This document shows, piece after piece, positions 17,122 through 25,376 of a stretch of DNA of 64,000 nt (positions are counted from its first letter, which is position 1; every line of letters begins with the position of its first letter). The notes under the pieces were generated by a model that saw only the letters and a program-made list of their open reading frames with translations, ran no database searches and was not told the DNA's origin. Source of the DNA: Nocardioides_C sp963700955 (GTDB taxonomy: Bacteria > Actinomycetota > Actinomycetes > Propionibacteriales > Nocardioidaceae); the NCBI GenBank assembly GCA_963700955.1, contig CAVOZH010000012.1, positions 124,001-188,000 on the forward strand, in the 5' to 3' direction. The translations under genes were made by a program, and so were the position numbers.

Positions 17122-17143
17122 CGAATAGGGACACACCCAGTAA
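17122..17143 (-). repeat. Terminal motif copy D
   Basis: On the minus strand it reads CTTACTGGGTGTGTCCCTAT then TCG. It is the right outer end of the composite region and nearly equals copy A inverted (20 of 21). Confidence 0.75.
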
Positions 17144-17151
17144 GGGAGGCA

Positions 17152-17927
17152 CTAACGCTCCTCCTGGTCCTCATCGGCAGGCAGTCCGAACAGCGTGTCC
17201 ATGACCTGCGCACCCCCGGTCAGGATCGGCCGGAACTGCTTCCGGTACACCGTCTCGGTAACCTTCGTGCTCCCGTGACCCACCAGTCTGGCGATCTCCT
17301 CCAGGGGTACGCCGGCGTCGCTCATCAGCGACACGAACGAGTGCCGGAGCTCGCAGGGCGTTCAGGCCTCCGCGTCCAGGCCGGCCTCTCGGCAGAGAGC
17401 ACGGAAGGACCGCCGCACGTTGGCGGAGTCCAGTGCATTGCCCTTGCTCGTGCAGAACACCAGCCCGCCGCACAGAGTCCGGGTCGCCCACCAGGTCGAC
17501 GTGGTCCCAGGTCAGCGCCCGGGCCTCCTCGTTGCGAATGCCGGTCAGCAGGGCCAGCGCCACGTAGACACCGAGCGAGCTCCGGTCGCACGCCGCCAGC
17601 ACCGCTCGTGCCTGCTCCAGGGTCAGCGACTTCGAGGGGCGGCCACCTTTGCCCGTCGGCGCCGTGCACAGCAGCGCCACATTGCGGCCAACGAGATCCC
17701 GCGCCTCGGCCCACCGGATCGCACGAGGTCCGCAGAGCCGGCAACTCGACCGCCTCGGCGGGAGCGACGCCAAGGAGCACGGAGAGCCGGTCCACCGACC
17801 GCAGCCCTCGCTCGACCTGCGACAGCCATGACTCACTGCGACCGACCAGCCCTGCCAAAGCGGTCTGACTCAGACCGCGCCTTCTCCGATACGCCGCGAT
17901 CCTTTCGCCAATCCCATGCGTGGCCAT
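17152..17927 (-). pseudogene. XRE-type repressor N-terminus joined to a decayed tyrosine integrase
   Basis: The 5' part encodes a helix-turn-helix of XRE type (MATHGIGERIAAYRRRRG, then SQTALAGLVGRSESWLSQVE). After about residue 65 the frame changes to integrase sequence: SKSLTLEQARAVLAA and YVALALLTGIRNEEARAL (with the first catalytic Arg region), then another frame with LRHSFVSLMSDAGVPLEE and IARLVGHGSTKVTETVYR, carrying the HxxR-like and Tyr motifs. An in-frame TGA also interrupts the C-terminal part near 17362. So two genes are fused by deletion and then frameshifted. It marks a former integrative element. Confidence 0.8.
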
Positions 17928-17934
17928 ACCGCGA

Positions 17935-18378
17935 CTAGGTGCGGAGGCTCCGCGCCAGGGTGGGGATCATCACGGTCGCTGCGACGAGGTGTAGCCCGAG
18001 GAGGGCGGTGCTGGTGGCGGTGTCTGCCCCGGAGATGAGGGGCGGGACCAACGAGATCGCGGTCAGCGACCCTGTTGTCCACACGAATCGCTCGGCGGGG
18101 CGAGCGCTCCAACGAAGTAGCGCGGCGGCGATGCCGACGCCAACGACCGAGAAGAAGCCGGTCACCACGGCGAACCCGGACAACGGGATCGTCTCCTCGC
18201 CATCGACGGCGAAGTCGACGCCAACGGCCTGGGCAAGCGCAGCGGCGAGGGTGGTGGCCACCATCGCTGCGAGCGTGGCGATGAAGCCGGTGACGGCGAG
18301 CCCGCGGAGTCGCCGGGGGTAGCTGGTCTGGCCCGATGCCGGGCCTGCGACGACGTCGGTGTCGTTCGTGCTGTTCAT
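17935..18378 (-). CDS. DUF6069 family membrane protein
   Basis: A 147-residue protein with four hydrophobic segments (about residues 25-48, 60-85, 95-112, 118-140), matching DUF6069 actinobacterial membrane proteins of unknown function. ATG 18378 (MNSTNDTDVVAG) follows GGAGG at ideal spacing. The frame stays open upstream through a second module (18379-18672), so a fused longer product cannot be excluded. It lies downstream of the sigma factor on the same strand, a frequent arrangement, so it may belong to that factor's regulon. Confidence 0.82.
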   Translation of the reverse strand: MNSTNDTDVVAGPASGQTSYPRRLRGLAVTGFIATLAAMVATTLAAALAQAVGVDFAVDGEETIPLSGFAVVTGFFSVVGVGIAAALLRWSARPAERFVWTTGSLTAISLVPPLISGADTATSTALLGLHLVAATVMIPTLARSLRT

Positions 18379-18672
18379 GTCGTTCCTCCATGATTCGGTA
18401 TCTGACGTACCGGGGTGTCTTGAATGGCATGGAATGGTCCTTGCGCTGGGGGTGACGATGCGCACCGTCGCCGCGCGGCGGCCGGGGTTCCTCAGGGCGC
18501 GGACCCCGGTGCCGTGTAGCCAGAACCCGGCGTCGCGTCCGAGGACCGGCCCGGGCTCGCCGTCGCGCAGCTCCAGCTGCACCCGCCCGCGGGTGACGAC
18601 GCCGAACGCATCGCACCACTCCTCCGCGACCACCACGACGCGCGCGCCACCGCGTAGCGCGAGCGTCCGCAC
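18379..18672 (-). CDS. Cupin-like/beta-rich module in frame with DUF6069
   Basis: Starting at GTG 18672 (VRTLALRGGARVVVVAEEW) the frame encodes a beta-rich segment with DAFGVVTRGRVQLELRDG and a Cys-free, His-poor core, resembling a small cupin or AraC-binding fold. There is no stop codon before the DUF6069 start, so it is either a separate gene with a lost stop or the N-terminal part of a 245-residue fusion ending at 17935. The start lies 6 bases after the sigma factor stop codon, which begins at 18680. Family assignment is tentative. Confidence 0.4.
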
Positions 18673-18677
18673 CGGGA

Positions 18678-19691
18678 CTACTCCATGCCGTCCGCCGGCA
18701 GGCGCTCCGGCAGCCCGAGCCGCGGGAACTGGTCGTCGTGGAAGATGACGATCTCGGCGATCGCCCCGCCGGTGATGCGCAGGACGTCGATCGTCAGCGG
18801 CAGGTACGCGTCCTCCTGCTCCCGCCAGAGGTAGAAGGCGACGGCGGGCTGCCGGTTCACGGACGTGAGGACGCCGCGCAGGTGCCCCAGGCCCTCGAAG
18901 CCGTCCTCGACCCAATCGTTCACCACCGTGTCGCGGCCGACGTACAGGCCTGGCGTGGGCGGCATCGAGCAGCGGACGTCGTCCTGCAGCAGGGCAGTGA
19001 GCCCGTCGATGTCCTTGGCCACGCTCGCGTCGGTGAAGCGACGCACCAGCTCGCGGGTCCGTGCGTCCTCCTCGCCGCCGGTCCAGTCCTGCCGCTCGGC
19101 GGGAAGGTGCTCGCGCATGCCGGCTCGGGCACGCTGCAGCGCGCTGTTCACGGAGTTGACGGAGTCTCCGAGGAGCTCCGCGACGTCCTTCGCCGGCCAG
19201 CCGAGTACGTCCCGCAGGATCAATGCGGCCCGCGGGCGCGGCGCGAGGTGCTGGACCGCGACCAGATACGCCAGCTCGATCGTCTCCCTCGCGACGGCGA
19301 CGGTCTCCGGCTCGTCCGCGTCGCCCGCGGGCAGCTCGTCGAGCAGCCGGTCCGGGTAGGGCTGCAGCCACAGCACCTCACCGCCGGTCGCAGGCTCCGG
19401 CCGGCGCTTGGCGAGCAGGTCAAGGCAGGCGTTGGTGGCGATCCGGTACAGCCAGGCCCGGAACGTCGACCGCCCCTCGAAGGTCTCCCGCCGCCGCCAG
19501 GCACGAAGGAACGTCTCCTGCACAGTGTCCTCGGCGTCCTCGAACGACCCGAGCATCCGGTAGCAGTGCACGTGCAGCTCCCGCCGGTGACGCTCCGCCA
19601 GCCCCGAGAACGCCGGCTCGTCGACCTCGCCCAGACCGCTCCCGCCCAGACCGCTCACGCCCAGCTCCTCCAGCCGCGTATCCGCACTCAT
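18678..19691 (-). CDS. ECF sigma factor with C-terminal SnoaL-like domain
   Basis: A 337-residue sigma-70 factor. Region 2 includes HCYRMLGSFEDAEDTVQETF, region 4 includes LILRDVLGWPAKDVAELLGD. The C-terminal 120 residues (RRFTDASVAKDIDGLTALLQ and YVGRDTVVNDW) form a SnoaL-like domain, as in the SigJ/SigG-like class whose activity is thought to be modulated by that domain rather than by a separate anti-sigma factor. ATG 19691 (MSADTRLEELG) follows AAGGA. The downstream membrane gene is probably co-regulated. Confidence 0.92.
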   Translation of the reverse strand: MSADTRLEELGVSGLGGSGLGEVDEPAFSGLAERHRRELHVHCYRMLGSFEDAEDTVQETFLRAWRRRETFEGRSTFRAWLYRIATNACLDLLAKRRPEPATGGEVLWLQPYPDRLLDELPAGDADEPETVAVARETIELAYLVAVQHLAPRPRAALILRDVLGWPAKDVAELLGDSVNSVNSALQRARAGMREHLPAERQDWTGGEEDARTRELVRRFTDASVAKDIDGLTALLQDDVRCSMPPTPGLYVGRDTVVNDWVEDGFEGLGHLRGVLTSVNRQPAVAFYLWREQEDAYLPLTIDVLRITGGAIAEIVIFHDDQFPRLGLPERLPADGME

Positions 19692-19903
19692 CACGTCATC
19701 CTTCCGCCTCATCGTGACCCGTTGTAGGTATGACGGGTGCAGGCGCGACAACTCATCACTAGCTCGAACACATCATCGGCAGCAGTCCGGGCCTTCATCG
19801 CCGATCGTTGCCCGCAGCGAAGAGAGTCAAGACGCGGTCATGCCGGCGGTCTCAAGGGGTCGGCGCAACACTTCCTTGATTCGACTGTGTCGAGGAGGTC
19901 GTT

Positions 19904-20068
19904 GTGGGTCATGGCGATTACGAGCGGGTGACGCCGGAGGCGATCGACCAGGTTTGGGTGCGGTTGCGGGCCGGGCAGGCGGCGAAGCCGACCGCGCGGG
20001 AGCTCGGCTTGGGCATTGGCACGGTGCGTGCATATCTGTTGCGGTGTGGCCGTCGGTATCGCTGGTAG
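19904..20068 (+). pseudogene. IS30-family transposase, N-terminal remnant
   Basis: Opening at GTG 19904 after GAGGAGG, the frame encodes YERVTPEAIDQVWVRLRAGQ then KPTARELGLGIGTVRAYLLR and ends at TAG 20066-20068 (54 residues). This is the N-terminal helix-turn-helix region of actinobacterial IS30 transposases, which are normally about 400 residues. No DDE domain follows, so the element is a fragment. Confidence 0.7.
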
Positions 20069-20216
20069 GCATCAGAGCCGGGTCCTACGCGTTGCCTGCG
20101 CTGGCGACAGGAGACGTAGATCTGGGCAGACCACGGGGCCGACGGTTCCCCTCGTCGCGGCCCTGAGCTATGACCGCTGACAGGACTTTGACGCGGCCCT
20201 GCCCCGGGCGGCCCTG

Positions 20217-20789
20217 TCATTCCGCGGTCTCCGGCAGACGCGGATGGTCGGTCGGGTAAATGCCGACGGCAAAGCCGTAGACGGTGTCCCCGGACCTGGG
20301 CAGCTCGTCGAACTCGCGTACCAGCGCCGCGATGCGGTCCCAGAACTCGGCGGCCCGCTCCTCGGGGAGGCGTGCATGCCGGATGAAGCCCCACAGCCGC
20401 CGGTCGCGGAAGGCCGCCGCTGACTCCCGGGCCGCCACTTCGAAGTCGTTGAAGTCCGCCGGCAAGGTCTCTGCGTCGGCGCCCCGCTCCACGGTGACGT
20501 AGAACATGCGCGCGGTGCGGCCGTAGAAGCGCTCCTCGATCGCGCGCACCCGACGGGTCCGTACGACGCGCACCAACCTTGCCTCGGTCAGCACCTTGAC
20601 GTGGTGAGCAATCGTGCTCTTCGGGCGAGCCACCGCAGCGGCCAGCTCGGTCACCGTGGCTGCCCGCTCGTGGAGCAGGCCCAGGATCGTCGTACGCAGG
20701 GGGTTGCTGATCGCACGGACCTGGGCCGGCGTGGTGAGCGCGATCCGGTCGGCAAGCTCGTAGTCGGGGGGAAGGGGGTTGCTGGACAT
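20217..20789 (-). CDS. ArsR-like winged-helix transcriptional regulator
   Basis: A 190-residue regulator with a winged helix at residues 20-90: ALTTPAQVRAISNPLRTTIL, then TVTELAAAVARPKSTIAHHV as recognition region, and a wing with RVVRTRRVRAIEERFYG. The C-terminal half has no metal-binding cysteines and could bind a ligand. It is divergent from the dienelactone hydrolase gene with 63 bases between starts, which suggests it controls that gene and itself. Confidence 0.88.
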   Translation of the reverse strand: MSSNPLPPDYELADRIALTTPAQVRAISNPLRTTILGLLHERAATVTELAAAVARPKSTIAHHVKVLTEARLVRVVRTRRVRAIEERFYGRTARMFYVTVERGADAETLPADFNDFEVAARESAAAFRDRRLWGFIRHARLPEERAAEFWDRIAALVREFDELPRSGDTVYGFAVGIYPTDHPRLPETAE

Positions 20790-20852
20790 GACCCAGTCAG
20801 ACTACTGTTTCAGAACGTTCCATTTTGTTGGATCAATCGATGGGGATGAGGA

Positions 20853-21437
20853 ATGATGGCGGAGGTCGTCCTGTACCACCATGTCCAGGGGCTCACCACG
20901 GGAGTGGTGTCCTTCGCCGACGAGCTCCGTCGGACAGGGCACACCGTGCACACGCCGGATCTCTTTGACGGCCGTACGTTCGCCACGATCGAGGACGGCA
21001 TGGCCCATGCCCGCGAGGTCGGCTTCGGCGCCCTTCTCGAGCGTGGCGTGGCCGCCGCCGAGGGTCTGTCGTCAGGGGGCGTGGTCTATGCCGGGTTCTC
21101 CTTCGGGGTGATGCCGGCCCAGCAGCTCGCCCAGACCCGTGCGGACGCGCGTGGTGCCCTGCTGTTCAATGCCTGCCTGCCGGTCTCGGAGTTCGGCGAG
21201 CGGTGGCCGGACGGGATCCCGGTCCAGGTGCACGGCATGGACGCCGACCCGTTCTTCGCCGAGGAAGGGGGCGACCTGGATGCCGCTCGGGAACTAGTCG
21301 CCTCCACCGACCAGGCGGAGCTGTTTCTCTACCCCGGCAAGCAACACCTCTTCGCCGACTCCTCGTTACCGTCGTACGATCCGGCGGCTGCGGCCCTGCT
21401 GGTGGAGCGTGTGCTCCGCTTCCTCCACAACGTCTGA
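20853..21437 (+). CDS. Dienelactone hydrolase-family alpha/beta hydrolase
   Basis: A 194-residue protein with the nucleophile elbow GFSFG near residue 82 (Ser rather than the Cys of classic dienelactone hydrolases), a later acidic residue region GMDADPFFAEEGGDL and a His in LYPGKQHLFADSS. It opens EVVLYHHVQGLTTGVVSFAD. Substrate unknown. Start ATG 20853; a second ATG follows directly. Divergent from the ArsR-like regulator. Confidence 0.88.
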   Translation: MMAEVVLYHHVQGLTTGVVSFADELRRTGHTVHTPDLFDGRTFATIEDGMAHAREVGFGALLERGVAAAEGLSSGGVVYAGFSFGVMPAQQLAQTRADARGALLFNACLPVSEFGERWPDGIPVQVHGMDADPFFAEEGGDLDAARELVASTDQAELFLYPGKQHLFADSSLPSYDPAAAALLVERVLRFLHNV

Positions 21438-21608
21438 CGATGAAGAAGCACGCGAGTCCGTCCCACTCGAGACGGTCCTGCTGAGCGCCGAATGTGCCAG
21501 GTAGTGAAAGCGCGACTTGCCGATGACACGGCGCCGCCGCGTTCCACCGCGCGACAACCGCCAGCCGAGCCCGTGCGCATGCGACTTGGAGTGCCTTTCG
21601 GCCTCCCC

Positions 21609-21899
21609 TCATGAAGCCTCTACTTCCTTGACCAGGACCTCGATGTTGTTCCCGTCCGGGTCGCTGACGAATGCGGCGTAGGCGCGGTACTCGGGCCAAT
21701 ATCGCGGCTCGTGGCGGGAGGTCCCACCGGCCGCGACGGCGGCCCGATGAAAGGCATCAACGGCCTTTCGATCCCCAGCCTCGAAGGCGAGATGGAGGCA
21801 TCGTGTCACCTCCGCACTCGTCGGCGCAGTCTCCAACGAGAGGCTCGGCGCATCGTGTTCGGGATTCCAGTACTCCGCGATGGTCTCGGTGCGGTACCC
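21609..21899 (-). pseudogene. VOC/glyoxalase-family protein with damaged 5' end
   Basis: Reading backwards from the stop at 21609, VOC-type sequence is clear: LHLAFEAGDRKAVDAFHRAA and AAFVSDPDGNNIEVLVKEVE, including the metal-site Glu. Homology extends upstream past the first ATG (21836) through GYRTETIAEYWNPEHDAPSL to about 21899, but the N-terminal strand is missing: sequence resembling it (VARDSRRDKALDKP) lies in another frame. So about 96 of an expected 125 residues remain in one frame. A shortened protein from ATG 21836 (75 residues) might still be made. Confidence 0.6.
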
Positions 21900-21988
21900 G
21901 GCTTGTCGAGAGCCTTGTCGCGACGGCTGTCTCGGGCCACGATAAGAATGTCCCGCTGCGGACAGCGAGATGCGAGGAAGGTGGGATC

Positions 21989-22345
21989 ATGGCGACAGAC
22001 CCTCCTCCGTCGACGCGATCAGACGAGGGATCAACCGAGACGCCGTCCTTGGGGGACGGCTCCCCGCCTGCACCTGGTGCCCCGCGTCTCACCCGGGCGA
22101 GTGCCGTCTGGGTGGCCACCGGAGCCGCGCTTCTACTCCTGATCCTGCTCATCGTCTTCATGCTGCAGAATTCGATGAAGGTCGAAGTCCACTTCCTCGG
22201 TTTGACCGGCACCATCCCGCTAGGGATGGCCCTGCTGATCGCTGCCGTCGGTGGCGGCGTGGTGGTAGCGATCGCCGGGATAGCCCGGGTCACCCAACTT
22301 CGGATGAACGCCCGCCGGACCAGGCGAGGCACCACTCGCGCCTGA
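21989..22345 (+). CDS. LapA-domain (DUF1049) membrane protein
   Basis: A 118-residue protein: a Pro/Ser/Thr-rich N-terminal tail, then two membrane segments (about residues 42-60 and 77-97) joined by MLQNSMKVEVHFLGLTGTIP, the LapA/DUF1049 hallmark. ATG 21989 follows GAGGAAGG. Role in actinobacteria is unknown. Confidence 0.85.
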   Translation: MATDPPPSTRSDEGSTETPSLGDGSPPAPGAPRLTRASAVWVATGAALLLLILLIVFMLQNSMKVEVHFLGLTGTIPLGMALLIAAVGGGVVVAIAGIARVTQLRMNARRTRRGTTRA

Positions 22346-22475
22346 CGACACTCTTGCGGCCGCGGTGGCAGCACTGCGGCGAGCGCAAGGCCACGCCTCG
22401 GTCGTGGGCAATGAGGGATGGAGATCTCACAACCCGGCCCGGCCGTCTCCGGTGTCGTGCCGGGTGCGGGGGGCG

Positions 22476-23303
22476 CTAGTTCGGGTGGGAGCTGCGTCGT
22501 ACCTGGTCGCCCACGGCGATGCGACCCGGTTCCTGGACACTGGCGTAGCAGCCGAAGACGGCAGCCCTGCCCAGGCCGGGGACGAGGTGCCGATGGTGGC
22601 TGGCCAAGAAGCCGAGCAGCCCCGGGTCGGGTTCGCCCGCGCCCGGCTGGCTGAGGGCGGGCACGATGCAGCGAGGGGTCGGCAGGTCCACCCGTAACGT
22701 CACTTCCCCGATGTGCAGAGTCTGTCCCGGCTCTGGGTCGTCTGGCAGATCCAGCAGAAGGTTGGGCCGGAACCGCAGCGGCTGCACGGCGATGGTCCGC
22801 TGAGCTTCAAGGCGCGCCAACGCACCAGTGGTGACTACGTGCAAGGCGCCGTAGTCGACGAACCGCCGCGTGCGGGCGCCCGCGACTTCTGTAAGGGCGT
22901 GCTGGCCGGGCCGAGCATCGGCGGCCCACTCCGGAACCATGCCAGCTTCCCGAGGCCACAGCCGATGCAGTCGGAGCGTCTCCGGGACTCGATCAGAGAG
23001 AGTTACGTGACGGCCGAGCCAGCTGGATACGGCAGCACCCGCCTCAGGATCGCCGGCTCGATACCCCGGCTCACCGGGCACGTGGACGGTCACCTCGCCG
23101 GTCGCGTCCTCGTGGGTGGCGGTCACCTGGAGGAGGCGCGCACCCCTGGCCGGGTGTTTCGCGCTGACCACCGTGCCGTCGGCGTCGATCACCGCCCAGC
23201 GACGGTCGCCGAGGACACCGTCATTCGTAACGGTCAGCCGAGTCACCGCCTCGCGAGCGGCCGACTTGACGGGGAAGCGAAAGCATCGCAGGACCGTTGA
23301 CAC
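22476..23303 (-). CDS. MOSC-domain protein
   Basis: A 275-residue protein with an N-terminal beta-barrel domain (MSTVLRCFRFPVKSAAREAV, then DRRWAVIDADGTVVSAKH) and a C-terminal MOSC domain in which VDLPTPRCIVPAL holds the conserved cysteine. MOSC proteins bind sulfur-carrying molybdenum cofactor; mARC/YcbX-type members reduce N-hydroxylated bases. The length fits YcbX-like proteins without the ferredoxin domain. No molybdenum gene is nearby. Confidence 0.9.
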   Translation of the reverse strand: MSTVLRCFRFPVKSAAREAVTRLTVTNDGVLGDRRWAVIDADGTVVSAKHPARGARLLQVTATHEDATGEVTVHVPGEPGYRAGDPEAGAAVSSWLGRHVTLSDRVPETLRLHRLWPREAGMVPEWAADARPGQHALTEVAGARTRRFVDYGALHVVTTGALARLEAQRTIAVQPLRFRPNLLLDLPDDPEPGQTLHIGEVTLRVDLPTPRCIVPALSQPGAGEPDPGLLGFLASHHRHLVPGLGRAAVFGCYASVQEPGRIAVGDQVRRSSHPN

Positions 23304-23688
23304 ACGACCATTCTCGGCCAGGCGGCGCCTCGGAGCAGCCGCGACACGAACGCCGGACTTTCGTCCCTCATCGCTGGCCCGACCCGCGAGAACCAGGACG
23401 ACTCCCCCTCATCCGCGACACGCTTGCGGAAATGCCCGGGCTAGGCCACGGTGAACCGGCAAGTTTCCCGGGCTCGCTGTTGCGGTACACGAGACCCATC
23501 CGAGGACAGGCTCCCACCGGAAGGCCGAGATGAAGAGAACCCCAGACTGCGACTACACCCGGCCGGGCGTCGAACCGTGGTGGGAGTGCTCCCCCGGCGC
23601 CGACGGGGAGGGGCCTGGGCTGGGGAGCGCCCCCTCGGCCTAAGAGGCTGAGCTTGCGCCGGGCCACGAACCCCGGTCGACCAGGACC
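23304..23688. other. Intergenic stretch without recognised gene
   Basis: About 385 bases between the MOSC gene start and a small membrane gene. Open frames here on both strands are Arg/Pro-rich and look non-coding. It presumably holds the MOSC promoter. No repeat or RNA was recognised. Confidence 0.5.
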
Positions 23689-23919
23689 GTGTCACCATCG
23701 CGCGTGCCTTCCGCACCTTCCGAGACCAAGTGGCTGCAGGTCGCGGCCTTCATCCGGTGGCAGTACGTCGTCGGAGTTCCGGTGCTTCTCCTGTTCGTCT
23801 TCGCACCCCTGCCTACTTGGCTCGTGGTTCTGATCGGAGTTCTCTTCATTCCTGTCGCTGTCGGACCGCTGCTCATCCGGACAGTGGTCGGATTCCGCCA
23901 GGGATACCGCGGCGTATGA
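23689..23919 (+). CDS. Small two-pass membrane protein
   Basis: A 76-residue protein from GTG 23689 (alternative GTG 23704). Two hydrophobic segments at about residues 25-42 and 43-64 surround LLLFVFAPLPTWLVVLIGV. No family recognised. A strong terminator follows 13 bases after the stop and is shared with the convergent cell-wall gene, which supports real transcription here. Confidence 0.6.
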   Translation: MSPSRVPSAPSETKWLQVAAFIRWQYVVGVPVLLLFVFAPLPTWLVVLIGVLFIPVAVGPLLIRTVVGFRQGYRGV

Positions 23920-23932
23920 GCCTGTACGACGT

Positions 23933-23964
23933 GCGGCCCTCACCCGGGTATGGGTGAGGGCCGC
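23933..23964. terminator. Bidirectional terminator
   Basis: A perfect 13-bp stem (GCGGCCCTCACCC with GGGTGAGGGCCGC) and a 6-base loop, between two convergent genes. No U-run, as is usual in high-GC actinobacteria. Confidence 0.85.
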
Positions 23965-23981
23965 AGTCGGCGTGCTCGGGG

Positions 23982-25376
23982 TCAGGCGCCCAGGGCGCGC
24001 CAGGTCCGGCGTGCGACCACGCCGGTGACCGGGAGGTGGTGCCTGCTCTGGAAGAACTTGACCCGCCGTTCGGTAACCCGCCCGTACCGGCCGTCGACCT
24101 GGATGTGGAGCCTGCGCTGCAGCGCGGAGACCGCCCGGCCGCGGGACCCGCGGTGCAGGCGGACGTCGAGATAGCGGGTCAGCTCCGGGTGAGCCACGGT
24201 CTTGGTCGCAGTCGTGGTCGGGGCCGCCGTGCTGGGCATCGGTGCCGTGGTGGTCGGAGCGGCCGGTGCCGTCGTCTGATCGGCCGGCGGCGTCTCGACC
24301 GGTGCCGGCTCCGGCACCGGGCTCGGGGTGGGCGCAGGTGCCGGCGCGGGCGCCGGGGCAGGTGCAGGCGCGTTGGCCTTCAGCAGGGCACGCCATGTCG
24401 GGTAGTTGACCACTCCGGACGCTGTGAGGCTGTGACGCGTCTGCCATGTCTTCAGCGCCGTCTCCGTCATCGGGCCGAAGGCCCCGTCGACGCCGGCACC
24501 GACCGCCTGCTGAACCGCCCGGACCACGGGGCCGGTGTCACCTCGGCGCACCCTCATCCCGGAGTAGGTCGTGAGCGTCTTGAGCAGCGTTGACGCACCC
24601 GTCGGTGGGGACACCCGCGCGTAGCTCGGACACGAGGTTGTCCGCGCTGTGCGGTAGGGGGCGGCCCAGTTCAGGTCCGCAACCCGGCACGGGCCGTAGT
24701 CCCGGGGAGCCGCAAGCTTCGTCCAGAACGACGTGTGCCCCATCGCACCCTCCCAGGACAGCGAGATGTGCACGTGGTCGCGGTGGCAGCGGGTGTCGTT
24801 CGCCGCGGACGTCGCCGTCGCGCAGTTCGAGTACGGGCGCCAGCCTTCCGCAGCCCGGTAGGAGCCCCAGATCTTGTTGTTCCAGATCAGGTACATGACC
24901 CCAAGCCGACGCGCATTGGCGTACGGGTTCCCGGCAGCGTCCTTGGCGAACATCCAGTTGAGGACCGCGGTGGCCTCGGCCTTCTCCGTGGCGTCGTGGA
25001 CGTTCACGAACCAGTCGATGGCGCGACCGTCGTAGTGCTCGCTCGTCGGCAGTGGGTCGGTCCCGCAGGTCCGGTCGATGCCATAGCTGCTCCCCGGGTA
25101 CGTCGCGCGCAGCAGGTCGCCGAGCGCCACGGCCCCGGGCTTGGCGTGCGGGTCGCACGAGTTGGCCGGCACATACGAGGCGAGGCTCTCGATGGCGGTC
25201 GGCAGACCGGACGGCAGGGCCGGGGCGGCGACGGTCGTCGTAGTCGAGGTGGTGGCCGCGGACGCCGCCGTCATGGGGGCCAGGCCGGCGGTGACGACGC
25301 CGGCGACGAGGACGGCTGCCGCGGTGCGGCGACGGACCCGGATACGACTCCGGGAAATGAATTCAGGCAGGCTCAT
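23982..25376 (-). CDS. Secreted peptidoglycan-binding protein with a LAS-like C-terminal-hydrolase domain
   Basis: A 464-residue exported protein. Signal peptide: RVRRRTAAAVLVAGVVTAGL ending near ASAA (residue 41). The next domain (about 50-240) contains SEHYDGRAIDWFVN and CHRDHVHISLSWEG, a His/Asp arrangement like that of LAS-type D-Ala-D-Ala peptidases. Then come two peptidoglycan-binding-1 domains: GDTGPVVRAVQQAVGAGVDG and GSRGRAVSALQRRLHIQVDG, separated by a Pro/Ala/Thr-rich linker (about 335-395). It probably trims or binds cell wall. The 5' leader is long and structured (see the region upstream). Confidence 0.9.
   Translation of the reverse strand: MSLPEFISRSRIRVRRRTAAAVLVAGVVTAGLAPMTAASAATTSTTTTVAAPALPSGLPTAIESLASYVPANSCDPHAKPGAVALGDLLRATYPGSSYGIDRTCGTDPLPTSEHYDGRAIDWFVNVHDATEKAEATAVLNWMFAKDAAGNPYANARRLGVMYLIWNNKIWGSYRAAEGWRPYSNCATATSAANDTRCHRDHVHISLSWEGAMGHTSFWTKLAAPRDYGPCRVADLNWAAPYRTARTTSCPSYARVSPPTGASTLLKTLTTYSGMRVRRGDTGPVVRAVQQAVGAGVDGAFGPMTETALKTWQTRHSLTASGVVNYPTWRALLKANAPAPAPAPAPAPAPTPSPVPEPAPVETPPADQTTAPAAPTTTAPMPSTAAPTTTATKTVAHPELTRYLDVRLHRGSRGRAVSALQRRLHIQVDGRYGRVTERRVKFFQSRHHLPVTGVVARRTWRALGA

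Larger units (their letters stand above)
12228..17156. mobile_element. Composite mobile region bounded by GAGGCACTAAC and about 20-bp inverted motifs
   Basis: The 11-bp sequence GAGGCACTAAC occurs at 12228-12238 and again at 17146-17156. Just inside lie inverted copies of a motif reading ACTGGGTGTGTCCCTATT (12237-12254 on plus; the reverse complement near 17124-17141). Two more copies of the motif meet head to head at 15482-15521, splitting the region in two: an IS5-type remnant plus SDR/membrane/GNAT cargo, then a tnpB module. The four motif copies show that both modules share the same end type. Whether the outer direct repeat is a target duplication is uncertain, because at the right side it is 4-5 bases away from the inverted motif. 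Confidence 0.6.

Noticed and set aside
17100..17125. B12-box-like sequence AAGGGAAGCCGGTGAGTCC, hinting at a cobalamin riboswitch
   Set aside because: It lacks the other conserved elements and the GCCACTG segment, sits at the right end of the tnpB module, and no B12 gene follows. More likely part of the TnpB RNA scaffold.
12094..17200. tRNA-Val(GAC) as attB with a duplicated 3' end on the other side of the mobile region
   Set aside because: No second copy of the tRNA 3' end was found near the integrase remnant or elsewhere in the window; only GAGGCACTAAC is repeated.
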